Positions 1 to 5,903 of a stretch of DNA of 6,141 bases are shown piece after piece. Every line of letters begins with the position of its first letter. Positions within the stretch are counted from its first letter, which is position 1. The position numbers and the translations under genes were made by a program. The notes beneath the pieces were generated by a model, which saw only the letters and a program-made list of their open reading frames with translations, had not been told where the DNA came from and did no database searches. Source of the stretch: Pedobacter sp. UBA5917 (GTDB lineage Bacteria > Bacteroidota > Bacteroidia > Sphingobacteriales > Sphingobacteriaceae); the NCBI RefSeq assembly GCF_002432345.1, contig NZ_DJDT01000273.1, positions 1 through 6,141 of the forward strand, given 5' to 3'.

Positions 1-48
1 AAGCTTTGACGAATTTATCCGATATCAGATCCAAGCCTTGGGTTTTTG

Positions 49-74
49 TTACTTTTGGGCTAAGCCAAAAGTAA
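49..74 (+). repeat. Hairpin 1 of repeat copy 1
   Basis: The arms TTACTTTTGG (49-58) and CCAAAAGTAA (65-74) pair perfectly over 10 bp around a six-base loop, GCTAAG. No T-run follows on either strand, so it does not look like an intrinsic terminator. Each arm, read on its own strand, contains TACTTTTG, an exact match to the Bacteroidota -7 pattern TAnnTTTG, but no TTTG lies 19 bases upstream on either strand. Confidence 0.8.
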
Positions 75-79
75 GCGCC

Positions 80-101
80 CTTCGGCGGCGCTGAGCCGAG
101 G
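80..101 (+). repeat. Hairpin 2 of repeat copy 1
   Basis: CTTCGGC (80-86) pairs with GCCGAGG (95-101) over 7 bp, including one T-G wobble, around an eight-base loop (87-94). The same hairpin recurs at 484-505, 872-888 and 6118-6139. Confidence 0.7.
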
Positions 102-174
102 CAAGACTGAGCGGGGGCAAGACAATGCCTAAGGCAAAAAACATGTCGCATTCCCCCCTATCCACCTACCGGCA

Positions 175-196
175 CCTTTCCCCTGAAAGGGAAAGG
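175..196 (+). repeat. Hairpin 3 of repeat copy 1
   Basis: CCTTTCCC (175-182) and GGGAAAGG (189-196) form a perfect 8-bp stem with loop CTGAAA. It is identical to 576-597 in copy 2. A shifted pairing with a shorter loop is also possible. Confidence 0.7.
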
Positions 197-451
197 CTCG
201 AGCAAAACACCTATCGCACCTGCAATTTGCACCATGCTATCTGCGAAACGTTATCTGCACCATGCTATCCGGCATAGGATATAATGGAAGGAGAAAACGT
301 TAAAGCTTTTGCAAATCCTTTCAACACAGCACCAACCCAAGGCAGGATCAAGCGGGAGCGATGGAATAAAGCCAGGGTAAGAGCCTAGATACTGCCGCCA
401 TTAAAGCTTTGACGAATTTATCCGACATTAGATCCAAGCCTTGATTGTTTG

Positions 452-477
452 TTTCTTTATCATCAAGGATAAAGAAA
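452..477 (+). repeat. Hairpin 1 of repeat copy 2, with changed arms
   Basis: TTTCTTTATC (452-461) and GATAAAGAAA (468-477) pair perfectly over 10 bp around a six-base loop, ATCAAG. Stem and loop lengths equal those at 49-74. Four of the ten base pairs differ from copy 1, all by changes on both sides that keep pairing. Confidence 0.8.
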
Positions 478-483
478 GAGTCT

Positions 484-505
484 CCTCGGTGGCGGCGAAC
501 CGAGG
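484..505 (+). repeat. Hairpin 2 of repeat copy 2
   Basis: CCTCGGT (484-490) and ACCGAGG (499-505) pair perfectly over 7 bp with an eight-base loop (491-498). The loop-closing pair is T-A here, whereas it is C-G at 80-101. Confidence 0.7.
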
Positions 506-575
506 CAAGCCTGAGCGGGAGCAAGACAATGCCTGAGGCAGAAACATATCGCATCCCCCTATCCGCCTACCGGCA

Positions 576-597
576 CCTTTCCCCTGAAAGGGAAAGG
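576..597 (+). repeat. Hairpin 3 of repeat copy 2
   Basis: This is a perfect 8-bp stem, CCTTTCCC (576-583) with GGGAAAGG (590-597), and loop CTGAAA, identical to the hairpin at 175-196. Confidence 0.7.
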
Positions 598-787
598 CCT
601 ATAAAACAACTTATCGCACCTGCAATTTGCACCATGCTATTGGCACCATGTCATTGGCGTCACGCTATCCGGCATAGGAAATTTTCGCTGAAATAAGCAT
701 TGAAATTCGTGCACAACCCCTCACCAAACCACAGCCCAAGGCAATATACAGTTCCGATTTTTCATCGGGGCCTCCATATTGCCGCAA

Positions 788-912
788 TAAGAATTTCGAT
801 AGCTTAGTTCAAGAAAAGATCCAAGCCTTGGGTTTTTGTTACTTTTGGGCTAAGCCAAAAGTAAGAGCCAGTTCGGTGGCTAACCGAGGCAAGCCTGAGC
901 GTAGGGAAAAAC
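788..912 (+). repeat. Multi-hairpin intergenic repeat, shortened copy 3
   Basis: This third unit lies in the same orientation. CCAAGCCTTG is at 821, 387 bases after copy 2. The stretch 818-864 is nearly identical to copy 1 (28-74), including hairpin 1 with the copy-1 arms: TTACTTTTGG at 839-848 and CCAAAAGTAA at 855-864. Hairpin 2 is degenerate: TTCGGT (872-877) pairs with ACCGAG (883-888) and the loop is five bases instead of eight. Similarity stops shortly after CTGAGCG (896-902), so the last two thirds of the unit, including hairpin 3, are missing. Its end forms the leader region of nhaA. Both boundaries are approximate. Confidence 0.75.
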
Positions 913-927
913 ATATAAATTCCCTAC
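901..927 (+). promoter_or_regulatory. Inverted repeat just upstream of nhaA
   Basis: GTAGGGAA (901-908) and TTCCCTAC (920-927) form a perfect 8-bp stem around an 11-base AT-rich loop. The structure ends nine bases before the nhaA ATG, so in a transcript it would sit where the ribosome lands; as DNA it could be an operator. The left arm arises at the decayed end of repeat copy 3 and is absent from copies 1 and 2. No clear -33/-7 promoter pair for nhaA was found in 788-936. A function is inference. Confidence 0.45.
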
Positions 928-936
928 TTTTACCCC

Positions 937-2082
937 ATGCCCAAACTCCTAAACTCCTTCAAAACATTTTTCCGTTCCGAACAGATAGGTGGTTTCATCT
1001 TATTATTTTGCGTAGCCATTTCTTTAATTATCGCTAACTCACCTGCTAAAGATACTTTTATCAACTTCTTAAATACCGAAATCGGTTTTGCCCCCATAAA
1101 CTACAGCATACTTGCCTGGATAAACGATGCCCTAATGGCTGTTTTCTTTTTACTTGTTGGTTTAGAAATCAAGCGCGAACTGGTAGAAGGCGAATTATCA
1201 TCCCTTAAAAGCGCAGCCTTACCCGTAATTGCGGCTTTAGGTGGCATGCTTGTACCTGCGCTAATTTATACCTTCTTTAATACAGGCAAAGCCACTGCAA
1301 GCGGTTGGGGCATCCCCATGGCTACTGATATTGCCTTTGCCCTTGCCATTATTGCCATGCTCGGCAAAAACGTACCGGCCAGTTTAAAAATCTTTTTAGC
1401 TGCATTGGCCATTGTTGATGATCTTGGAGCCATCCTCGTGATTGCAGTTTTCTATACCAACCAAATCCATTTCCAATACCTGGCCATGGCTGGTGGCATC
1501 CTGTTATTGTTAGGTTTAATGAACTATTTTGGTGTAAAGAAACTCGTTTTTTACCTTATCCCCGGCATATTCCTTTGGTATTTCATCCACCACTCGGGCA
1601 TACATGCAACCATTGCAGGTGTATTACTGGCTTTTACCATTCCTACCAATAAAACCGCAGCAACATCGCCTTTAGAGAAACTCGAGCATACTTTAACCAC
1701 TCCTGTTAACTACCTCATTATGCCCATATTCGCTTTGGCCAATACCAATATCACTTTTCAGAAAGGAATGTTCGGCGCTTTGGTGTCGCCATTAGGGCTC
1801 GGTATTGTATTGGGTTTATTTGCAGGGAAAACCATTGGCGTAACTTTATTTAGCTGGCTGGCTGTGAAGCTAAAGTGGGCCAACTTACCATCCGGAGCAG
1901 GCTGGAAACATATTTTAGGCTTGGGTATGTTGGCGGGCATCGGCTTTACCATGTCGATATTTATTGCGCTGTTATCATTTAGCGATGTCGTGCATGTGGC
2001 CGAAGCTAAATTTGCAATATTAACGGCTTCTGTTTTATCGGGTGTAGTGGGGTTTGTGTTTTTGAAAGCGGTAAAAGATTAA
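937..2082 (+). CDS. nhaA: Na+/H+ antiporter NhaA
   Basis: This is a complete 381-residue inner-membrane antiporter, close to the 388 residues of E. coli NhaA. It exchanges external H+ for internal Na+ or Li+ and serves pH and salt homeostasis. The chain is strongly hydrophobic, as expected for the family's 12 membrane helices. Key residues align with E. coli at a constant offset of two: D131 in ATDIAFAL (D133), D161 and D162 in AIVDDLGAI (D163, D164, the ion-binding pair), H223 in SGIHATIAG (H225, pH response), and K298 in AGKTIG (K300). The C-terminal signature GIGFTMSIFIALLSF spans 334-348. The ATG at 937 gives a typical short amphipathic N-terminus before helix I. There is no Shine-Dalgarno site, which is normal for Bacteroidota. 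The leader comes from repeat copy 3 and holds a hairpin. The gene converges on mcrC and is not functionally linked to it. No damage is visible. Confidence 0.97.
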   Translation: MPKLLNSFKTFFRSEQIGGFILLFCVAISLIIANSPAKDTFINFLNTEIGFAPINYSILAWINDALMAVFFLLVGLEIKRELVEGELSSLKSAALPVIAALGGMLVPALIYTFFNTGKATASGWGIPMATDIAFALAIIAMLGKNVPASLKIFLAALAIVDDLGAILVIAVFYTNQIHFQYLAMAGGILLLLGLMNYFGVKKLVFYLIPGIFLWYFIHHSGIHATIAGVLLAFTIPTNKTAATSPLEKLEHTLTTPVNYLIMPIFALANTNITFQKGMFGALVSPLGLGIVLGLFAGKTIGVTLFSWLAVKLKWANLPSGAGWKHILGLGMLAGIGFTMSIFIALLSFSDVVHVAEAKFAILTASVLSGVVGFVFLKAVKD

Positions 2083-2084
2083 TT

Positions 2085-2116
2085 GCATATTTAACTACAG
2101 CATATTTTAACCACAG
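2085..2116 (+). repeat. Short imperfect tandem duplication after nhaA
   Basis: GCATATTTAACTACAG (2085-2100) is followed, sharing the G at 2100, by GCATATTTTAACCACAG (2100-2116). The two differ by one inserted T and one T/C change. It begins three bases after the nhaA stop codon. It forms no terminator hairpin; I see no clear intrinsic terminator for either convergent gene in 2083-2293. Confidence 0.5.
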
Positions 2117-2147
2117 AGCACACAGAGTAAAACACGGAGAAACACAT
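2107..2147. repeat. CACAGAG-rich interspersed repeat
   Basis: The stretch starts TTAACCACAGAG and continues with further ACAGAG and ACGGAG words (2111-2140) before AACACAT. It resembles the ACCACAGAG-CACAGAG type of intergenic repeat that I recall from many bacterial genomes, including Bacteroidota. It codes for nothing evident. Identification is by recall only. Confidence 0.4.
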
Positions 2148-2201
2148 AATATTTCCAGCCATTACTGTTAAATTCATTTCCTAATAGCGTAAGGTCATAT
2201 T

Positions 2202-2245
2202 ATTCCGTCATTTCGACTGGAGCACAGCGGAATGGAGAAATCTAT
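2202..2245 (+). repeat. CGTCATTTCG...GAGAAATCTAT element, left copy
   Basis: The element starts with CGTCATTTCG (2206-2215) and ends with GAGAAATCTAT (2235-2245), separated by 19 bases. I recall this design as an abundant intergenic repeat of Pedobacter and relatives. ATTCCG (2202-2207) pairs with CGGAAT (2228-2233), giving a 6-bp outer stem. A second copy in the opposite orientation is at 6042-6096, so the two bracket the mcrBC operon. Confidence 0.6.
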
Positions 2246-2293
2246 CAGAAAGATTATATATCAGTCTATTCAACTATTAACTTCACTATACTT

Positions 2294-3736
2294 TCAATCA
2301 ATTAAAGGCAAGTTAATTCCTATTTTATAAACCTGATGATAAGCCGCTATCTTATCATTTAGTAAATCTTTAATGCTTAAATTGATCTTTTGTTTTTCTC
2401 CGTTTTTTGCGGGTTTAGGATATATAATTAAACATGGTATTTCGTCAGATAGCCTTGGCGCCTGATTTTTGACTTTATTTAGCCTCGCATACCCTGCAAC
2501 CTGCCTGATATCTCCATGGATTTGGCCATAATTGTATCTGAGCTTATATTTAGTATCAGCAACTATTTTAATTCCAGCTTCCGAATCCTCATCGCATATC
2601 AGAAAATCTAATGAATTACCATGAGTAGAAAATTGATAATTAAAATTACTGGCTGATAGACTCGAATTACCATTTAACAATCCGGCAAATACGTATAGTT
2701 CGAACATTTTCGGCATATCGATCCAAAAAGGAGGAGTAGAAACTTTCTCTTCTGTGGTTTTAGTAATGTTATATAAAAACTTTTTTAAAATGTGCTGTCC
2801 TATTTTAATTGCTTCTTTATACTCTTTAAAAAACGGGTTATATTTAAAATGCTTTAGCACCTGTAAACTAACCTCTGAACCAATTTTATCAAAAGCCGGA
2901 CGGACGTAGTTTATTATCCATCCAATATTATTCTTGTCTTTAAAGAAATAATCATTGTTTTCTACATATTGTGTACAAAAAAGATATACCTTTTTCAGAA
3001 AACGGTTTTCTACTGAATCTTCACCAAATACCTGATATTCGCATACAGTATTAGTAAAACGGTTTTTAAAAATATTTTGCTTGATCTGCTCTCCAACCAG
3101 GATCTTTCCCTTTACCCTATTATTTAAATTTTCTGTTACCTTATAATATGATTTTTTTAATCCTTTTTTTACAATATCCTGAAGCAACTTTAAAAATTTA
3201 ACAATCAAAAATGGGGTCAGCAAATCTTGTTTTTGTGTAATAGGAATTTCGTTTGCTACCCAATCAATTAAAAGTAGATTGTTTGTATGTTTTGCTACTT
3301 CTGTATGAGACATAATCTCCAAAAGCATAGCAATAATATCCACCTCTTTATCTAACTCTTCATTTTTAATATTCCTTTTAATTTCTTCATTCAGTTCCCC
3401 TATTTCTGTATCGGTAATATCTTCTTCGGCTTTCGAACTTATTTTTTCAAAAGAATTTGCCGGCCCCGAATTAAGTTTCGGCTCTACATGGATAAAACGA
3501 TCTTGTATAAGCCAATCTATGCCTATAAAATAATCCGATTGCAGCACGATCTCTTTTTCAGAAAGCTTATAATTAAAACAATAATAGTGCTTCCCCCTTT
3601 CAGTTTTAAACCTGCGTGGATTAATTGTTTCAATTAAATGGTTATGTAAATACTCAATCTTGTTTGTTTTAATCAGATCAAGATCCTCTGTTAACTTTAA
3701 GGCATAAGCAATATGTTCTTTAAGGAGAATACCCAT
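2294..3736 (-). CDS. mcrC: McrC-type nuclease subunit of a type IV restriction system
   Basis: This 480-residue protein is the nuclease partner of McrB, which it joins to cut DNA carrying modified bases. Near the N-terminus, residues 72-89 (GIDWLIQDRFIHVEPKLN) resemble the McrC N-terminal strand ending in PK. The middle has the family-like stretch from RVKGKI (207-212) to CEYQVFGEDSVENRFLK (232-248). The C-terminal PD-(D/E)XK core shows E346 in MFELYVF, D377 in SLDFLI, D394 and K396 in ADTKYK, and the following helix D409-IRQVAGY with Q412. All expected catalytic positions are present, so it should be active. It is longer than the 348-residue E. coli McrC, partly through a charged segment around 97-135. 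The ATG shares its A with the TAA stop of mcrB (TAATG), implying translational coupling; no separate promoter is seen. Stop is TGA. The gene is AT-rich. Confidence in the family is high; the target modification cannot be read from the sequence. Confidence 0.93.
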   Translation of the reverse strand: MGILLKEHIAYALKLTEDLDLIKTNKIEYLHNHLIETINPRRFKTERGKHYYCFNYKLSEKEIVLQSDYFIGIDWLIQDRFIHVEPKLNSGPANSFEKISSKAEEDITDTEIGELNEEIKRNIKNEELDKEVDIIAMLLEIMSHTEVAKHTNNLLLIDWVANEIPITQKQDLLTPFLIVKFLKLLQDIVKKGLKKSYYKVTENLNNRVKGKILVGEQIKQNIFKNRFTNTVCEYQVFGEDSVENRFLKKVYLFCTQYVENNDYFFKDKNNIGWIINYVRPAFDKIGSEVSLQVLKHFKYNPFFKEYKEAIKIGQHILKKFLYNITKTTEEKVSTPPFWIDMPKMFELYVFAGLLNGNSSLSASNFNYQFSTHGNSLDFLICDEDSEAGIKIVADTKYKLRYNYGQIHGDIRQVAGYARLNKVKNQAPRLSDEIPCLIIYPKPAKNGEKQKINLSIKDLLNDKIAAYHQVYKIGINLPLID

Positions 3737-5670
3737 TACAAAGATTTTATATAATCTTCTATTTTTACTTTATTGATTTCGCCAACCAATACCCCATCTT
3801 TTACATATTCCAACAAAATAGGTTTTATCTCATAATCAATACGTATTTTAAAATCTTCAGGCTCTAACTTATCGCTACCCTCTAACTTCTTTTGTATAAA
3901 ATAAGAATGGCCAAGCCATACATCTTCTGGTCTAAACTCTGATGATAACGTTTTCGCAGCTTTTAATATCGTTTTTTCATCAGCTAAGTACTCATCATAG
4001 TTATCAATAAATAATTCACTTATTATCTGAAACCAATTTGCATTAAAAACAATCTTTTCATCATTTAATACTTTCGGTAACACATCTACAAATGCAAATC
4101 TTCTCCTAATGGCATAATCGATATGGCCTACCGAACGATCTGCTGTATTCATTGTGCCGATGATGTAAAGGTTTGATGGTAAAGTAAGCTTGTTTGAGCC
4201 ATCTACCTCATACATACTTTCTACTTCTTTACCTCTATATTCTAAAGCGTAAATTAATTCTCCTAATACCGATGAAAGATTGGCACGATTAATCTCATCA
4301 ATAATGAGTACATAGTTTATTGCTGGGTTAGTTATGGCATTTTTTGCTAAAGTTGATAGAATTTTATTTTCTACAGTGTACTCGATCTGACCTTTTTTAT
4401 TTGTTACCGCTGTTATTCCTCTTACAAAATCTTCGTATGTGAAAGATGGATGAAATTGGATTAATCTGCTTTCGCCTAAAGATGTAACAACTTTTATTTC
4501 AGGTTCTATAACCGAATCACTTTTAATTTTAAATTTATCATATAAATGGCCCATTAATTCATAGCTGGATATTTCACTGCCAAATGATTCTTTTATATCG
4601 TTAAAATGAATATTTATTTGTTTGTTTAGTTCAATATCATTTAAGTCTCCAACATAAATATCTAAAATTTTAGCAACAATTTTTAGATGCTTTTGACTAA
4701 AAATCGGAAAATAATCTTCTGGAAAATAGCTAGCCAGGATTTTAAGAATCAAACTTTGTCTAAAAATCTTTGTAGCCCGTTCATAATTTTTGCCTTTAGT
4801 TGTAAGCAATTCTTTTAAAATAGCTTTTATTTCTTCAAATGTATATTTATGATCACCACTTTCACACCTATATTCTTTACTCTCCGAATGATAATAAACT
4901 CCATAAACCTCACTACCCGCCTGCCCAGGCGAAAAGCGTCCGAGTGACTTAAGCCCAATCTCTATCCAATAACAGAAGCTCGTAACCGAGCCCTTACCCC
5001 TACAATATTCATCCAACGTTAATCCGGTAATATTTTCAATTGGAAATGTCTTGCTAAATTCATTTAATAAGACATTACGTTGCTTCATTTCATGTTTTGA
5101 GAAACTTGATTGCTCATAACTTTTTATATACCATTTTACATATTCTAATGGCGTAAAATTAACATCACCTACTATTAATCCATCTGCTATTATTTGAGCA
5201 AGCCTCGTTTTTCCAGTTCCTGGGGGGCCTTGAAGAATAATTTGTTTTTTATATAATAGTAATTCTTTTGTCTTAGCTAACATATCTTGAGCGATAATTT
5301 TTTTGTAAATAGATATTATATTTCTTTTATAATCGTGATGTGCTTCATGAAACTGTTTTCCTCGCCCATCGTATATTCCAAAATCCAAAGTCTTATTTGC
5401 TTCTTTCGTAAACAGATTACTTAGAACTATACAAGAAACATCGTCATAATCTGTAACATACTGTGTATCGAAATCAGCAAGCGATGCCACTTTTGAAGCT
5501 TTCGCTATAGCAACTATTTCTTGCCCCTTGGTAATCGCAATTAAATCACCATGGCTTACTTTTTTGATATACCCTTCTACTTCAGGGCCGGCAAATGCAA
5601 TTTTGTTTTTCTCGAAAATTGGAAAAATATCTACGCCGCCCCAATTGGATCCTATACGCCAAACTTTCAT
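3736..5670 (-). CDS. mcrB: McrB-type AAA+ motor with EVE/PUA-like N-terminus and large internal insertion
   Basis: This 644-residue protein is the recognition and motor subunit of a McrBC-type modification-dependent restriction system. Residues 1 to about 65 (MKVWRIGSNWGG, later GDLIAITKGQ and VAIAKA) look like a small EVE/PUA-type domain, a fold known to read modified bases; E. coli McrB has a different N-terminal domain here. The motor has Walker A GPPGTGKT (148-155), the post-Walker segment LIQFHPSFTYEDFVRG (403-418), Walker B with the McrB signature LIIDEINRAN (455-464), sensor 1 GTMNTADRS (505-513) and an arginine-rich helix AIRRRF (520-525). McrB of E. coli uses GTP; NTADRS supports the same subfamily. 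About 230 residues (roughly 167-395) are inserted between Walker A and the FHPS segment. The ATG at 5670 is the only one before an in-frame upstream stop at 5737-5739 and follows an A-rich leader. The gene is first in the operon, ahead of mcrC. No frameshift is seen. Confidence 0.93.
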   Translation of the reverse strand: MKVWRIGSNWGGVDIFPIFEKNKIAFAGPEVEGYIKKVSHGDLIAITKGQEIVAIAKASKVASLADFDTQYVTDYDDVSCIVLSNLFTKEANKTLDFGIYDGRGKQFHEAHHDYKRNIISIYKKIIAQDMLAKTKELLLYKKQIILQGPPGTGKTRLAQIIADGLIVGDVNFTPLEYVKWYIKSYEQSSFSKHEMKQRNVLLNEFSKTFPIENITGLTLDEYCRGKGSVTSFCYWIEIGLKSLGRFSPGQAGSEVYGVYYHSESKEYRCESGDHKYTFEEIKAILKELLTTKGKNYERATKIFRQSLILKILASYFPEDYFPIFSQKHLKIVAKILDIYVGDLNDIELNKQINIHFNDIKESFGSEISSYELMGHLYDKFKIKSDSVIEPEIKVVTSLGESRLIQFHPSFTYEDFVRGITAVTNKKGQIEYTVENKILSTLAKNAITNPAINYVLIIDEINRANLSSVLGELIYALEYRGKEVESMYEVDGSNKLTLPSNLYIIGTMNTADRSVGHIDYAIRRRFAFVDVLPKVLNDEKIVFNANWFQIISELFIDNYDEYLADEKTILKAAKTLSSEFRPEDVWLGHSYFIQKKLEGSDKLEPEDFKIRIDYEIKPILLEYVKDGVLVGEINKVKIEDYIKSL

Positions 5671-5683
5671 AAATATTTTTTTT
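5671..5683 (-). promoter_or_regulatory. A-rich leader of mcrB
   Basis: Directly upstream of the mcrB ATG, the coding strand has eight consecutive A residues (5676-5683) followed by ATATTT, with no Shine-Dalgarno sequence. A-rich, SD-less starts are typical for Bacteroidota, which supports the chosen start codon. Confidence 0.5.
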
Positions 5684-5721
5684 CTAACCCTGTTTGCATT
5701 AATTCTTTTCGTTAATAATAT

Positions 5722-5752
5722 TAAATATAATTGATTTTAAAACTAGCCCAAA
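5722..5752 (-). promoter_or_regulatory. Bacteroidota-type promoter for mcrBC
   Basis: On the minus strand TTTG (5752-5749) is followed after exactly 19 bases by TATATTTA (5729-5722). The Bacteroidota consensus is TTTG-N19-TAnnTTTG, so the -33 box is exact and the -7 box matches seven of eight positions. The -7 box ends about 51 bases before the mcrB ATG, leaving a leader of roughly 45 bases. An imperfect palindrome CCGA-GA-TCGG at 5757-5766 sits just upstream of the -33 box and might be a protein site, but it is short. Confidence 0.6.
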
Positions 5753-5903
5753 TAGACCGAGATCGGCCAAAAATTACAATAATTCTTTATATCTAGGGCA
5801 ACTATTTTCAAACTACTCATTTCTTGTTATTGACTTTTGATGTTTACCCAAATCGTTTTCAATTTATCATTGCCCAAACCTATTTAGTTAAAAGCAGCAC
5901 ATC

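Larger units (their letters stand above)
1..403 (+). repeat. Multi-hairpin intergenic repeat, copy 1
   Basis: This is the first unit of a head-to-tail non-coding repeat. Its opening 40 bases (1-40) match 404-443 with only two mismatches. Further blocks shared with copy 2 are the segment around 98-140 (CCGAGGCAAG, CTGAGCGGG, CAAGACAATGCCT), the block CGGCACCTTTCCCCTGAAAG and the block CGCACCTGCAATTTGCACCA. The unit holds three hairpins (49-74, 80-101, 175-196), and a short internal direct repeat TGCACCATGCTATC at 228-241 and 257-270. Its tail (about 275-400) is only patchily similar to the tail of copy 2. No frame gives a plausible protein. The left end coincides with the window edge, so the true start may lie outside. 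I do not know a name for this family; an interspersed non-coding element of Bacteroidota is the best description. Confidence 0.85.
404..787 (+). repeat. Multi-hairpin intergenic repeat, copy 2
   Basis: This is the second unit in tandem with copy 1; the shared word CCAAGCCTTG lies at 31 and 434, giving a period of 403 bases. It keeps the same order of hairpins (452-477, 484-505, 576-597) and the same spacing. Hairpin 1 has different arm sequences but full pairing. The block after hairpin 3 (CGCACCTGCAATTTGCACCA) is retained, while the CACCATGCTAT motif repeats differ. The tail, about 680-787, diverges more from copy 1 but keeps words such as CCCAAGGCA and TGCCGC. Open frames crossing it (for example 445-696 on the plus strand and 348-554 on the minus strand) are products of the repeat and not credible genes. 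The right boundary is approximate. Confidence 0.85.

Noticed and set aside
49..74. Rho-independent terminator
   Set aside because: The hairpin is strong but is not followed by a T-run on either strand; T residues precede it on the plus strand.
348..554. Open frame of 68 codons on the minus strand
   Set aside because: It spans the end of repeat copy 1 and the start of copy 2, crosses two hairpins, and has no recognisable protein features.
445..696. Open frame of 83 codons on the plus strand
   Set aside because: It lies wholly within repeat copy 2 and encodes low-quality sequence derived from the hairpins; the matching region of copy 1 has no equivalent intact frame.
1..912. CRISPR array
   Set aside because: The repeat units are about 400 bases long and only three in number; there are no short regular direct repeats with unique spacers, and no cas genes.
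828..1037. Open frame of 69 codons on the plus strand
   Set aside because: It begins in repeat copy 3 and overlaps the true nhaA start in another frame; its N-terminal part is just the translated hairpin repeat.
1758..1952. Antisense open frame of 64 codons inside nhaA
   Set aside because: It lies opposite well-conserved NhaA helices and is a shadow of that coding sequence.
2294..5670. Extra defence gene such as a methyltransferase or specificity subunit in the operon
   Set aside because: Only mcrB and mcrC are present with a one-base overlap; no methyltransferase motifs were found, which is as expected for a type IV system.
5528..5734. Antisense open frame of 68 codons over the mcrB start
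   Set aside because: It is a shadow of the mcrB N-terminus, and its end runs through the mcrBC promoter.
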